From Melanocharis versteri (lineage: Eukaryota; Chordata; Aves; Passeriformes; Melanocharitidae), in assembly GCA_013397845.1 (NCBI GenBank), contig VZTG01007090.1:1-64000 (forward strand): a stretch of DNA of 64,000 nt. Direction: 5' to 3'. Below are positions 50,701-64,000 of this stretch, one piece after another. The notes beneath the pieces are model-generated. The model was given only the letters and a program-made list of their open reading frames with translations, was not told where the DNA came from and made no database searches. Every line of letters begins with the position of its first letter. Within the stretch, counting starts at the first letter, position 1. The position numbers and the translations under genes are program-made.

Positions 50701-53700
50701 TGCATTAATTACGCCTGGGGAAGGAAAGAAAAAGTATTTTGTAAGAACAATCAAAAAATCTGAGGAACTATCATTCTGAATATAGAACAACCTCTTCTAG
50801 CTCTTCCAGACACTTGAGGAAAATTCAAATCCCCTAGTCCTCTGCAATATGAGCCTAGAAGAGAATGATGAAGTGTTATGACAGAAATTCAACAGTAAAC
50901 TTTTAATTCCACTTGTTGAAGGAATCTTTATTCTGCAGTCTGTCTGAACATCTGCAGACACATTATGCACTAAGGTGGTGTTGCCCTGGGTCCTTACAAG
51001 TAATTGTAATGACGAGGCCTCGTTTCACCAATAAAAATGCATCTCTTTCCCAAGTTTTCCAAAGCTCTGGCATGGCTTATCACTTAAATGTTCCCATGCT
51101 TGGTTAGAGTCTGCCTGCCCAATGAACAGTTCTGCTCTTGCTCCTCCCTGAGGTTCACCTCCCATGATTTCAGTGAAACTCCTCCACAGAATCCTTATTT
51201 GAAGTTACGTTCAGATGTTCCTTGCTCTGGAGCTGCAGAAGGTTTTACAGGTGTGGAGGAACCCTCTTCCCACAGCAATCACACCGAGTGAGCGCACGCT
51301 GCCTCAAGGCTGTGTGTTCTTCTCTTCCATAGAAGAGCTGGAGCAGGGGAACGGAGTGAAGGTGATGGACTGAGGATTAACCTCAGTAACAGCTGCAGCT
51401 GGACTGTTACACCCTTAAAACCCTTCCCTGGCACTTCATGGTTATCAGTGGTCAACAGATACTTAGGTGTTCAGTCTTGGGGTCCCTAAGCCATGTCTAG
51501 ATTAGCCATGCAAGCTGGTAAGCTTTGCCAGGTAGCTCATTAAAAACCAGCCCATAATCTCACAGCTGACATTCTCCTAACCCACATCTCTCAACACACT
51601 CCCAACACTTTCAGAATACAGTAGTTCAGTATTAAAAAAATGGAGTTAGGACCATGGAGCAACTACTGCTGCCATGGGTACAAATATGGAAGGGAGACTG
51701 GGTCTGTAGTGCTTTTAAGCACCCAAATTCTTCTGACACAAAGTGTTTGAAGTAATATTCAATAGAAAACAAAGATACTGGCCAAGTTAAGAAATAAAGG
51801 ATAAAGCTTAATCTCCCTTGACTAACTTAATCATACAGTCTATAAATCAAGTTTTAAATCCCCATATATATTGTGTATTAGAAAAGACTTGGATTTCTTT
51901 TGGAATTAAATGGTGCAATATAAAAATATTCTCTGCAGATGAAATCTCTTTATTGGATCCAACCATGAAGCCACTAATCATGTAGAATTTCTACTGGGTG
52001 ATTACTTTACTAAAAGAGATTTTGAAAAGGGTAAAACCCAAAAATGTTGAAACTGAGCAGTTCAAAGGGAAATAAGAGATGGAACAGCAAAAAAAAAAAA
52101 AGTTTCTTTTACAGAATCAAAGATGTAAGAACACATTCTATCTGACTAGATCAACGGATGCTTAAGGAACAAAGAAAGGTTTTTCGCTATCCAAAAGAGA
52201 ATTTTGCTCAGAATAAAATAAGATTAGGGAATCAAAGAATGCTGCACAGAAATATCTGTGACAATTGAAACCAGGTTCTCAACCATTTTTTCTTAAATTT
52301 TGTTGTGTAGCAGTTGAATGACTATTTAAATTAGTAACAACTTCTCCTCTTGGCACGAAAGGAAAGAATTGTGTCTTCATGAGATTTGGGAGTTTGCCTA
52401 TGGATAGTTTATGAATTTGGACTGACTCTGGTCATTCTTTATGCATAGCTCAGTCAGAGAATAAAATTAATTTTGAATTAAAATTTGTAAGCAAAGGAGA
52501 ATAGTATTGTATCAGACCAATGACTACACCTTGATAACAACTTTATAAAGTAGTGTTTATTCCAGGTAAAACACAGGTGAACATATGAAGGATTTTAATC
52601 AACTCCCAAAGCTAATGACTTCCAAAGAGTACATGGCATTTCCAACACAGTCCCTTGTTGGCCTTTATAGAGATAAAGGAAGAATGGAGTGAAAGCAGAG
52701 AGTCAGCTACATTAGTGAGAGGAGAATTCCTGTTACTGAGTATTGGTCAGTGCCATGCAATGCATACTCCAAGAGGTGCTCCGTTAGTACCCACTGTTCA
52801 GAGAGCTTAGGTATTTTAAGAAGCCTCGAACAATCCATGTGTTGATATTCCAAACACTGTGCACCCTTCCAATGAGTGTTTTCATGGAAATTACTTGGTG
52901 GTTTGGTCATCAGCTAGAAGACAAAAATAATCTAAAGCTTCGAGATCTAAGAAGTTCCCATTAATTGGGTTCAGATTAATAAAAACTGTTCAAACAACCC
53001 ACCTCTTTCATGTTTTAATGCATCTTCTTTGAAATTTTTGCATTCAAGCTCCTTGGTTCTGTCCATAACTGGAAACAGAAGTCTAATCAAAACACTTTGA
53101 GAAAGGCTGAAATTAAAGATTTTGGGGTCTGACAAGAAGCAGGAAATACTGAAAATCTTGCAGAGTCAGCTCTCCAGAGGCTTCCATGCCAAGGGAGTTT
53201 GCAAAGTCATATAAGCAACCAGGTTGCTGGGTGCTTTACAAGTCAAACTGAACAACCAGCCTTTCTGAGTTTCCTCTCACTATTTTGTATATTTCTCTTT
53301 ATCCCTTTCCCTGCCTTTCAAAGCAATCTTTCCCTATTTCACGAGAAGGAAAAAAACCATTCCTTTAATACAGAACTTATGAAACAAGCACCTCCGTGGG
53401 ACTCATTGCTGCTGGCTGCTGTTCAGATGATGTATTTGCAAGGCAGATCATCAAAGCAACAGCAGGCTTCAGCTGCTGCTCTGTTGTAGCAAGTGCTGTT
53501 TTTATAAGAACAATGCTTACAAACAGATGGTAAAAAAATATAACACCACCTCTGTCATATGATGACACAACTACGAAACACAGGAAATGAAAACATGATT
53601 TCTAGGGGTTCCAAAACTAGTCATGACCACTGCCACCAATGAGCAGGTATGAGCCAAAAAGCACAGCCAGCATAGGCAGCTGGAAAGAAACATTCATATT

Positions 53701-56700
53701 CTTCTTCAAGATGCAGAGGATAAAGGCCAAGAAGCTGTTTACCTGGAAAAACAGCAACATGGATAATTCTCCCAGAGGTTCAGGCTAGGTGGAAAGCCAT
53801 GAGCCTCCCAGGCAAGGCACCCCTTGCTCAGCACCCCAACTCAGGGCTATCCCTCCGACCTCCTGCCCTCAGCAAACAAGGAGAAACTCATTTTGAAGTT
53901 CCTAAGTGAAAACGCTGATGGCGAGTGACCTGCAGAGAACTGTTTTGTAAGACAGTGGTGGAAAGCTGGGACACACAGATTCAGCCATCAAGGCTTAACC
54001 TGAGGCCAGAGGAAAGATTATTTGCCATCACCCAAAGGAGTAGCAAAGTCTGTCTTCTTGTAATATTTTTTTAAGGTCTGCAACTTAATATATAAAAAAG
54101 AATAAACTAGCTTTTGAGAAGGTATTTCTTTTGTATGTTTTCAAAACGTGCCTGGAACCCTACAGACTACTATACAGAGTATTAGATACCAGCTGGCTAT
54201 TTAATGAAGGGAGAAGGGAAAAGGTCACCTTGGAATTTACTATAATAAGATAACCCTGCCAGAAACTCTAAGTTGTAATCATTTAAGCAACACCAGTATT
54301 GAAAAAATACATGGTCAGCAAAGAATAATGTCCTGGATATATTCTGTTCCAGCTACAGGTCATTACACTGGGTAAGATGCTTGTGCAACTTGAATTCAGT
54401 GGAGTTGAATTCATTAACACAAGGGTTGAATTTCATCCAAAGTCTTAACAGCTTCAAGGGTTTTAGTAAGTGATCATCCCAGCCAAGTAATACATGCTGG
54501 CTACAGTAAGATGAACATTTATTTAGTGAAAGAAACACTCCCTGCAGAAAATCAATCAGAAACTATTTTAAGGACAATAACTGAAAGGCTATAGAAGTGT
54601 AAGTGTGTGTACAGGGAGAACCGGGTATCCTAATAATGAACTACAGGTGAGAAATGTTGGAAAGGGAGCTATTACACATCTCTATTTGTCTTGATACACT
54701 GTCTCCTATTAGTTTATAACCCTTCTGCATTAGAACCAAACTTGTGTTGGTCTTAATTCTCCCTGGTAGTTTATCTAGACACATATTATCCTCAGACACA
54801 GGAATAAGACCATGAAGAGCAAGATCCAAACTCAGACTGATCCAAAACTTCTTGCCAGAATATGCTTCTAAGATTCCTGTCATCTCCGGGCATAAACCAG
54901 AGACTCCTCATACCTCTCCACCACGGTCAAACCCTTCACACAGAATACGGGAGCCAGACTGGCTGTGGTAAAGGTAATTAACACCACTTAACGTCAGAGC
55001 AAGCTGTAGGCCCCACACATACTGAAACTGCAGTTTGCAGAGGAAGACCAGGAAATGATTAAAAATCACCATATAAACCCATTTAGCCATAATCAACCAA
55101 CCACAATGCCACACTTCTCCGCTCAAGGAAATGCAACCCATTCAATTTCTCCGGCCAGCATACCAAGTCTAAACATAAATCCTGAAGGGAATCTGTCAGC
55201 AATTAGTGTAATATTACGTCACAGGCACCGAACTGGGTAGTTGCTAAAAAATGCATGTTTGTCTGATCAGACCCTGGGCTTCTGTGCATAAAATAACAGC
55301 CATGGAAAAGCACTTTCCTGGATAGGTCAGCATTAGACACTTCAGTATCGAGGCTGGTTTTAAATCCCTGGTGAGAAAGACAAGTGTCTTAGGAGACCTG
55401 TGTTGCTTTTGAATTAAAGCATGGCCACACAGAGAGCAATTAATTAAAATCATTATTAATTCAAAGAATCAATATATCTACAACTAGCAATGCTAGCTAA
55501 CTAAACTGAATTAAGTGGAAAAAGTCAGAATCTTCTCTGCTCATCAGGTCTCTTCCAAAACTGACATTGAATTGAAACTTTAGAGGTGCCCAAAAATTTC
55601 TAAAGCATCTATTAACAGCCAATCTGGTAGAGTCAGAAAATATTTGACCAAATATAGAATCTGAAGCACAGAAGGACAAGACTGAGTGGAGACAAAGAGA
55701 TAAGGCAGAAGCCAATAACCAGGAGCTATCAATTTATACTGCTAGTTCCATGTTTTTGTAGGAATGCTTGTTTTGCAAACATTTTCCAAAACCACCCAAG
55801 TTCTTCCTCTTCCTGTGTAGTATTTCCTGACTCTTTAGTTCAGTATTTAGGAAATAGGGACACAACAGTTTCATTAGGATACCTAATCATAAAAAGCATT
55901 TCTTAGGAACATTATTCAAAACGTTCTGCTTAAGTTTACACACTGATTGTAATTGCCTCTTCAGACACTAATTATTTACTCTGAAGTTTCCTTATGGTTT
56001 GAACTTGCTGTGTCTAATTTCAGTTTATTTAAGAAGTGATTCCTTAAATCTTTTCTCCACAGTTTGGAGCACACTGTTGGCCATACAAAGAACAACAAAT
56101 ATCTTTGTTGTTTAACTCCAGCAGAGAACAGTCAAGAGTACAAAGGACAAAAGGTAAAAAAAATAGTTATTCTTCTCCAGATATTGTAATTAGATTTGTT
56201 TTTAAGTAATGCATTCAGGAAGCCACAGATGCAAGAGAGACACTCCAACTCTAATGCACTGACACATACAGGGATGCACTCAATGATTAATACAATGTTC
56301 AGGTCCTTGGGGGGTCTCACAAGTCCATCACAATAAACATATATAATAGCATTGCATTGCTCTGGATTACAGCCCTCCATGAACTCAAATGACAAATTGC
56401 AGGCTTTGGTTTTGAACAGAAATGTAAGAATTATCAATGCAGCACTGACAGTTCTCGTGCAGTGGGAGAGCCACTGAGCCCAAGGCACACTGAAGCACTG
56501 GACCAGGAGTTTATTATAAGCAGATTCTTGTAAGAAGTTCATTCCAAGCCCTGAAAATTCCAATATGCATCCTCTCCTCCATATTACTATATAGCATTCA
56601 TTGCAGCCTTTTTTGCACAGAAACCTTTAATCTTGTGTAAAAAATAAAATGTAAAGCAATCAGTAACAGTAATTTTAAAAAGTATATTTTGAAGTATATT

Positions 56701-56739
56701 AGTTGATCTAGTAAGCCCCACATGAAGAAAATCAATGAG

Positions 56740-56755
56740 TGTATATATATATATT
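56740..56755. repeat. Short TA microsatellite
   Basis: About seven TA dinucleotides lie in the giant intron. It is a minor simple repeat. Confidence 0.7.
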
Positions 56756-59700
56756 ATAAAGCTCTAAAGCTCTTCACATGATCACAGCAGTGCCTCTAGC
56801 AATGTTTATCTTCTGAATTCCCTGCCAGTGTTCTAATCTAACGCCTTTATTTGCTGTAAATTTGAATCTCCAAAGTGATTTCGAAATGTTATTTTAAGTT
56901 CAAGAGCTGCTAACAATCTTTCATCATGAGATGTACTGTTTGAATGTTATCTGCTGCAGGGAATCCGGAATGAAAATGGTTTTCGGAGCACCTTTTCACA
57001 GTCCCATTAGTATCAGGCCCTGTTGTTTTCATATGACAAATTCCCTAAAACCATATTCATGTTCAGGCACACCAATATTCACAAGAGTGCTATTAACATC
57101 ACTTGGACTTTTGTTTAAAAAAATATTAATCTGCAACTTTTATTTTAATTGTAAGTTGTGTATACTGGCATGTGCTAATAGAAGATGCTAGAAATAGCAG
57201 AGTATCATTTTACAGAAAGCAGAGAAAATGGACTAGATCCAAAGATGTCTCTATCTCATTTAGTGGCTGAAATGACTTGACTCCATGAGAAACAAAACTG
57301 AAATACATAATATATTCCCTGAAGAACTGTAATGAGCTTTACAATTAGCAGTGAAATAAATTCACTATGAAGCAAACATCTTTGTATCAAATAGCATTCA
57401 GGTAAGAAACAAAATGTTAGGAGACTTGCCCACACTTGGAAGTATCTACCTTCCCTTGGATAGCACATCTCAGAGCCCCGAGGGCCAGCGATGGCAGGCA
57501 GTGTGTCTAGTGCCTTTTCCTGGACTGAATCCCAAACCCACATGACTCCACACTGGGACAACTGCCCCAGAAACAAACTGTACCTTGAGTTACAGACATT
57601 ACCAGATTATCTCAATTAAAGTTCATTGTACAGTGTAAGTGTATTTCAAAACTAATGCATTTTCAAGCACTGTATCTTTCAATTCTGTATTAAGCTAAAT
57701 TTTAATTTTAACTACTGACACATTCTTCCCAACAGACTGCTTTGCTGCTGAGGCTATGGATATGGATAGCAACCAGCTTCTTTCAATTAGGTTCTAAAGA
57801 CACAATATTCAAAAAAAGCACATTCCAAATAATCACTTCAGATTCGTGTTATCTGGCTTTAAATTCTGCCATTATCTCAAATCCCAATCCCAAAGATGCA
57901 GACGTATTTACACTCCAACCCACGTTTTGCAGCACAAGTCCTGTAACATACTGGTCCCACTGAAGGTATCATGGTCCTACTTAATTCAGTGGCAAGTTTC
58001 CCATGTCAGTGCATGAGAACTGTCCAGCTGATGATTACCAGTGGGATAAAAAGTATGTCTTTGTCTCTAGCATGTGACAGAAGTGCTTTGCCAATGGAAA
58101 GGTCTGTCCAAGGTCAGCAGTTCTGTTACCAAAAGGTTCTGTTACACATGAGCCAGTAAGAAAATACTGCTGAAAACTACTTTGAGAAGTCATTCTGACA
58201 CAGCTCAGGGCTGTACAGCCTCTAGCCTTCTCTACACTTTACAGAGTTGGTAATACATAGCTTTTGCTCTTAACTGTAAAAAAATACTAGAGTAAATATA
58301 CAGACTGATGAATACATCATTAATAGTTATGAATAGCTATTATACAGCACTCCAAAACTGGACTGCTTTCTTTCCCAACAAACACACACTAGAAAACCAG
58401 CATGAGATGTTTCCTGGGGAATTTCAGATACACCTCATGGCTCTGTTAGTTAGTCCACTTTGGCTCACTAAGAAACACGAGTTCATGTTGCAGCCCTTTC
58501 TCAATTTGACTGCTGAAATATTTTCCTTTATCACATCGACACTCTTCTTACAGTAAAGATCTACAAGAAATGGAAAGCCTAAAAGGAACTGGAACACTTG
58601 GGCAGGGGGAGAAGAAAATACTCTATTTGTGCTGTATGAAATTCAATTCATTCCAAACTGGGATTTTATGAAAAATTAATTACAAAGTTCCACGAACAAC
58701 CAGCTGAACAACCACACAGCCCATCTCCTTTAATCTGCATATTGTGACTGCCCAGATAACGTTCCAGAAACACTTTAAAGCTTTATATACAACTGTCATG
58801 CTTTCTCTTTAAAATGGAAGTTCATTGTTTTCAAGTGGCAAGAACTTAAAAATTTTATTCTAGAATCACTCCAGCTTGTGTGCAAAAACCAAAAATGCAG
58901 TCCTCAAAATGAGCAAACCTCAGTAAGCTGAATCATATTCAGCAGAAACATTAGAACTGTGCTTTTTACGAGGGTCACAGGCTTTACAAAAATGAGCAAT
59001 AGACTATTACAAAATAGTTCACAAAAGCAGTATGGAGAAGCTTTCAAATGTTTGGATGACTTTTAGCCAAGTTTGAAACTCATATTCTTGCCTGCTTTTT
59101 CCAGCACCTCCTGATTTTAAAGAAATACCTCCTTGTGAAAAGTTTCCTGATTGCTCACTTGCTTAGTACTTTTGTCAAAAGTGTGGAGCTTGGTAAAAAG
59201 TGCTCAATGAAACCACATGGAATTCAAGACAATCTCCTAAACAGAGAAAAGCAGGGTAACTGATTCCTAGGAACATCTGCTGTCAACTCCTAAAAAAATT
59301 CTTAATGACCTTGAGCTGACTTCCGATTTTGCATTGAAGAAAATAAAATGTACAAAGTGAAAGGAAGACCAAATGCAACCAACTTATGCTCCTTGGAAAA
59401 AAAAAAGGAATGTTGCTTACAAGCAGCTCTGATGGCTACAACTCGATTACGATGGAACAGGATATTGAAAATTCAGTTTTGCAAAGCACTCAACAACATC
59501 CTTAAAGGAATGGCTGCTGGGTTATTTTTCTTGTTGCTGCTGCAGCATAAGGATAATTTTAATTTTTTTACTGTTATTTTTAAAATTCAAGACTTCTGCT
59601 TATTACCATAAATATAGAGAAAACAGTACGTGCCAGATCTGAGTTTTCAAGCTTCCCAGCTTCACCAGTGTTATATGCACTATAAAAATGTCTAGAATCT

Positions 59701-60032
59701 GAATGCTATTTTATCAGTGATAAATTTGTGACAACCAATAGACCAAAAAACCAACTTCATAATTACCATTTCTCTTTTCCAATAAATTGTTTGATGTTAC
59801 TTTCTCTTAATTTCAGCTTTCTGATCTGCTTGAACATGTTCATTTCTGTCCTGGTATAACTCACCTGCCTCAATAAACCAAGTTTATTGTATAACAATGT
59901 AAGCAGAGTGGCTGGAGTCCTTCTAGGCTGGAATTACATCCTCAAGAATTCCTAACATGGGAGGGAGCTGGCAAATTTAGCAGACTAAATCCATACCAGC
60001 AGTTTAAAATAAAACATGAAATGGATAAAAAC

Positions 60033-60056
60033 AAAAAAAGAAAGAAAGAAAGAAAA
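60033..60056. repeat. AAAG microsatellite
   Basis: A short run of AAAG units follows an A-rich stretch. It may be polymorphic but is otherwise unremarkable. Confidence 0.75.
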
Positions 60057-61833
60057 GATGATAGCATAAACCAAGAGCTCAGGGGATAAGGAGTTAATGA
60101 GTAGCATGGGAAAGAAAAACTCTGTCACTTTCCCATACATGCCAACAGCCTGGTTATTTTTAATCAAAAATGTTACTCTTTCTGTCCTGCCCATTACAAA
60201 AATGTTCAAGTGGCTCAGGACATTTTAATATAGTTAAGGGAGTTTTTCTGCCAGCTGTTTTCAGATGCTGGCACATAAATCTAACAGAAAAATTGCATTC
60301 AACTCCATGATTTTATGTATTAGTAATGTGACTACTTTCACTGTACTGCCAAGTCAGCTACGTTCTCACTCATTTTCTACCACATGTACAAGTGTCCCTG
60401 GAAATTCTTTAGATAGAATTATTGGTTTAGTTCATCATCAATTAAGTTAGTGTTGATGGATGCTATACAAACTGTTCTCATGAAAAAACAAATGCTGGTG
60501 AATATTGGTATGTAAGGTATCAAAAACTCATTTGGATGAAACCAGGACAAATTAGAACTGAGAAGACCACCCAGACAACAGGTTCAGAACACTTGGCTTT
60601 CTTGGACTGTGGGTAGCTTATTTTATTTCTTCAATTTTGAAGTAAATTTTTGGTAAAATTATGGAACTCACTTTACAGTTCAGACTGATCCCCATAATAA
60701 ACTCTCATCTACAGGCAATGTTTCTGTAGAACTCATTCCAGCTCCAGCGGGAATTAAGGGGAAGAAAGTAGAAAAGAGAGTAGAAGCAATTCCATAATGA
60801 GCACCTTCCTTTCTTGTACCTGAGCAGCAGCTGAGATGCTTTACCCACCAGAAGGGAGATAAAGCAGCTGTCCAACAAGAGGACTGGCATTTGGAGCTTC
60901 TACTACAGCTAGACACTTCTAGCAATAACCACATCAAGCTGCTTCGTGGAAGGCTTCAGGTAGCTCCAATTTTACCATCTGCAGTGGTAATTTTTAAGAC
61001 AGATCTAAGGGTGGTCTAACAGGTGAAGAGAAACTGAAGGGCAAGAGGCAGGTTTTATAAATCATAACTAACTCTCCTCTCTCCAGTCCACCCATCAGAA
61101 TTGCCTACAAAACATGCACAAATGTAGACAAACTAAGGGCTTTGTAACCGGGGAACACAACAGGTTACAGTGGGGAACGCCACAGGTCATAAATGCACAC
61201 AAGACTGACACAGATCTGATATAAATTCCACATCATCTCTAATTTGCAAGCCACCATGCATATCTAGAAGCATAGATTAAGATGTTATGTTACTGTAAAT
61301 ATTCCAGGATCCTCCATGGTTTTGAATTAAGGACCTGCTTCAGAATAAACAGTTGTACAAATGACCTTGGATTCTGTGAATATCTCCTCAGTATCAAATT
61401 ATCTCAGTAAAATATTTATATACTTTCTCTTTAAAAGAACTGAAACTTTTTTGGCAATCAGAAAACGCTCTTTTCTCCTCAAGCAGCCTTTTATATAAAT
61501 AAGAATCTGCTTGGCTGGATTCTTGACTGATCAGAGAAGGTTAATGATGTGGGAAAGGGAAACATCACAGCGGAACCAACTAGTAGGAGACACTAAATCC
61601 AAGTCAGACAGGGAAATAGATGGTAACAGGTCTGCAGTGTTTGTCATGCAAGATCAATCTACAATTATAAACAGCCAGTTAGTTCTGATCAAAACACCTG
61701 TTTAATGATTTTTTTTCTCTTTCCTCTCTTCTTGACATTGATTTCACACTGCTCAGAAGGCCTTTCCTGGCATAACCTCTACCCAGTTGCACTAGCACAC
61801 AAAGCACTCTTCATCCACTGAGATGCAACTTAC

Positions 61834-62038
61834 CCAAATAGTTGTTGCTCTTTGACATCTCAGTAATGTTGATTTTAGTAGCTCCTTCAGGAATTTCCAC
61901 TATCTTGTGGTAGCCAAGATTTGTTAGCGTGTGTTTGAAAACTCCAGACACAACTTTGCAAGCAGTGTTGTCCCCTCCGCATATTCCACACTTGTCAATC
62001 ACCTTGTCAGAACCCAGATAGTCGTCACAGCCAATGCT
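61834..62038 (-). CDS. THSD4: THSD4 exon: end of Cys-rich region and start of spacer
   Basis: This 205-bp exon encodes residues 1-68 of the visible protein plus the first base of codon 69. It opens with SIGCDDYLGSDKV and contains the CGICGGDN motif that marks the end of the Cys-rich region in ADAMTS and ADAMTSL proteins. The spacer then starts at about VVSGVF, followed by an N-glycosylation sequon (NIT) near residue 57. The acceptor is TTTTGCAG and the donor is GTAAGT. The intron after it is in phase 1: a lone G is completed by CC of the next exon to give Ala. The preceding exon is not in the window. Confidence 0.95.
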
Positions 62039-64000
62039 CTGCAAAATAAAGTAAGAGTTCTTTTTCCAAGATCTTACAACCGCAGACTTTGAAGAATAGT
62101 ATGACTTTCAGAGAATAATCAGTTCTGAAATGATTTTGTGAATTAGCATTTAAGCAATATCTTCTGTATGGAAAAAGACAGTAAAAACCAAAGGGTTTGC
62201 AGACTCCGTGTTTTCAGGTTCGCTAACAGGTTTTTACATCCTGCCAGCCAAAATCCAAGAACACACTACAAGCAGTAATGCATTGATCATGCTGATTGCA
62301 CACTCCTCAGCTGAAAGAGAAGAACCTCTGAACAACATAGTTACTCTTTCTGTTCTTTTTGCTGCTCAAAAAAGAGGTGGAGAGCTGCGATTTTGTTACG
62401 ATGCAAAACAGGCTTTCTACAAAAGCAGAACTATTTAATCTACAGTCTTGTCTTAATCCCCTCTAAAACAGCACTCAGCTTATTCTCACCAAACGAGGTG
62501 AGAATCTAGAGAGTTATAGAAGAAATCCACCTGTTCACTGAGTAGAAAACCTTCAACCCTCTCAGTAACACACACCTGGACAGGATAGTTTAAAACAAAA
62601 TAATTTCCTAGAATCATAGAATGTTTTGGGTTTGAAGGGGACCTTGAAGATGATCCAGTTCCAGCCCCTCTGCCATGGGCAGGGACACCTTCCACTAGAC
62701 CAGGTTGCTCCAAGCCCCATCCAACTGATCTTGATTTGTACAATCCATAAAGCAGCTTCCCTAAGCTGAGATGCTAATGGAGTCCTGAATGACCAGGGAT
62801 ATAACTGCGTTTTTGCAAAAACAACACTGCTGGCCATTTTGTCTAACAGTTTAAAAACCAACTTATCTAAGATAAATCAGCTTCTGTTTTGTGACAACAT
62901 AGAAAACACTTCAGCAGCAAGCCAAGGAAGAGATTTGATGTCCTGGAATTTTGATACTGGTTATGGCCTAAGTATAGCCTGGAGATAAGTAGGAATTTGT
63001 GACTGGCTGACAGCTAAGCAGCATACAGACAAATCACACTGGATTCACTTCTGGAGTCCAGGCTTCAATTTGACTTGGCTAGTGAGGAAGCTCCAGATCT
63101 TAGGAGACAGCTTTAAGATAAGCAGCAGATATTTAATATACCTCATGACAATACCTTTAAGTTATTAAAGAGCAGAAAATCAGCTGTATAAAATTAGAAA
63201 CTCCGTATTCCTCAGAATAAAATTAGATTTTATTTGTGAAAAGGATAGAAATGCCCTACTCAGGGCTTGCTGTTACAGGCATCATTGTACTCATGCATTG
63301 GAGACAAGACATTCCCCAAATCCTTTAAAAACACGGCATAGCTGATCTGCCCAGTGCCAGGATGTCCAACAAAGAAACTCCTGCAGCCCACACACTCCCC
63401 AAAAATCACACTGGCTACTTCATGGCCTTGCATGAACCATTTTATCCAGCCACTTTCACACAATGACATTTGGGCTTACAACATAACAAGCTTGTCAGAA
63501 TACCAGACATCTGGGGTTTCACTCCTATGGTATTCCATTGATAGCTTACTCAGGAGAAAGATCTGAGAGTGATCAACAAAGGAATTCCAGCAAGAACTAC
63601 AAAAATCATGAAGTAGTAGGACTTCACAGTAAGACAAGTATTGGCTTTATTTACAGACACTGATGCCAGCAGTAGTGTGTTCTTCAACTTCAGCACACCA
63701 ACAGCAATACTGGAAAATCAATCAAAATCTCCCAATCCTCAAAAAAACCCACAACTAATTTCTGTCACAGATTTTGAAACAAAATTTTATTATTCTACTT
63801 CACCATTGTGTCCTATAATGAGATACAAGAATAATGATGTCCACAAGGTGGCACTTACAATCCTTGTGATATCAAAATGTAGGTCTTTGCAAAACAATAA
63901 AAAAAATTAATTTCTTACACCTAAACATGAAGTTTATATGGGACTTCTTTTCAAATTACCCTTTACAACATGAGTAACAACTGCTGCTACTTTGTTACCA
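62039..64000 (-). other. THSD4: THSD4 upstream intron (partial)
   Basis: At least 1.96 kb of intron precedes the first visible exon. I looked for the expected upstream exon, which should end in the Cys-rich region (a CVSGQCK-like ending), and did not find it. A CR1 fragment at 62611-62734 is the only recognised element. Confidence 0.8.
62611..62734 (-). mobile_element. CR1 LINE 3'-end fragment, antisense
   Basis: The plus strand begins GAATCATAGAATGTTTTGGG and contains CCATGGGCAGGGACACC and CTAGACCAGGTTGCTC. This is the reverse complement of the avian CR1 3' region with its ATTCTATGATTC tail. It is well preserved, so fairly recent for the family, and 5'-truncated at about 124 bp. Confidence 0.92.

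Larger units (their letters stand above)
32405..61833 (-). other. THSD4: THSD4 giant intron (29.4 kb)
   Basis: This phase-1 intron separates the first two exons in the window. It contains a solo LTR (43735-44901), an A/C-rich tract (36293-36463), a GC-rich patch (41680-42000) and short simple repeats. The rest is AT-rich sequence in which I recognised no gene. Long introns of this kind often hold enhancers, but none can be called from one sequence. Confidence 0.85.
7992..62038 (-). other. THSD4: THSD4 (ADAMTSL6) gene, C-terminal part: 11 coding exons and 10 introns
   Basis: Eleven minus-strand exons with GT-AG borders join in one frame to 623 codons plus stop (1872 coding bases). The order is ADAMTS-like Cys-rich/spacer, linker, six TSRs and PLAC, with no zinc-protease exon. 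The protein family is ADAMTS-like: THSD4 is secreted, binds fibrillin-1, promotes microfibril assembly and affects TGF-beta availability (established knowledge). The assignment rests on close agreement with human THSD4 as I remember it, including the spacer stretch GRSIINGNWAID, the repeat order and a C terminus ending in GFLGRR. ADAMTS2/3/14 and ADAMTSL4 are the alternatives; their TSR number and C termini fit worse. Human THSD4 is about 1018 residues, so roughly the first 395 are encoded upstream of this window. Confidence 0.92.

Noticed and set aside
7992..62038. Assignment of the gene to ADAMTS2/3/14 (procollagen N-proteinases)
   Set aside because: The Cys-rich/spacer and TSR motifs first suggested an ADAMTS protease. 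Six C-terminal TSRs, the exact spacer wording and the PLAC tail fit THSD4 better, and no protease exon is present in the window.
63260..63469. 69-codon minus-strand ORF as the preceding THSD4 exon
   Set aside because: It lacks the expected Cys-rich wording and a donor in the required phase; it looks like a chance ORF.
1..64000. Prokaryote-type systems (operons, CRISPR, toxin-antitoxin, phage)
   Set aside because: The window has vertebrate gene structure with GT-AG introns and avian repeats. No direct-repeat arrays or closely packed ORFs are present.

Overview
The window looks like avian nuclear DNA, probably a songbird or another neoavian bird, though the species level is inference. Coding sequence is sparse and split by GT-AG introns. 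Three fragments resemble the 3' end of the bird/reptile LINE CR1, including the typical 8-bp ATTCTATG-like tail. There is also one well-bounded solo LTR of an old endogenous retrovirus.

The one gene I am confident of lies on the minus strand: the 3' (C-terminal) part of THSD4 (thrombospondin type-1 domain-containing 4, also called ADAMTSL6). Eleven consecutive coding exons run from 62038 down to 7992. They join in frame through canonical splice sites to give 623 residues and a stop. In order they encode the end of the ADAMTS-type cysteine-rich region, the spacer, a variable acidic/Pro-rich linker, six thrombospondin type-1 repeats (TSRs) and a PLAC domain. No metalloprotease exon is seen. The product is a secreted matrix protein of the fibrillin-microfibril system. 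Its N-terminal exons and promoter lie beyond 64000.

Layout from high to low coordinates: 62039-64000 is upstream intron with a CR1 fragment; 61834-62038 is the first exon seen; 32405-61833 is a 29-kb intron holding the solo LTR (43735-44901), an A/C-rich low-complexity tract and a GC-rich patch; 22489-32404 carries six exons; 13446-22488 is a 9-kb intron with a GC-rich island; 7992-13445 carries the last four coding exons. Below 7992 comes a long candidate 3' UTR, probably ending near 2225, where an AATAAA signal is followed by a GU-rich stretch on the minus strand.

The last 2 kb (1-2200) is intergenic. It holds GC-rich blocks with a short minisatellite, an ambiguous base at 1810, a CR1 tail, an A/C tract, and a 67-codon minus-strand ORF (152-355) with the look of a small single-pass membrane protein. 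I could not name it. I saw no bacterial-type operon, CRISPR array, tRNA or rRNA, and no convincing novel multi-gene system. The most interesting items are the small membrane ORF, the solo LTR and the frame-preserving TSR exon cassettes.
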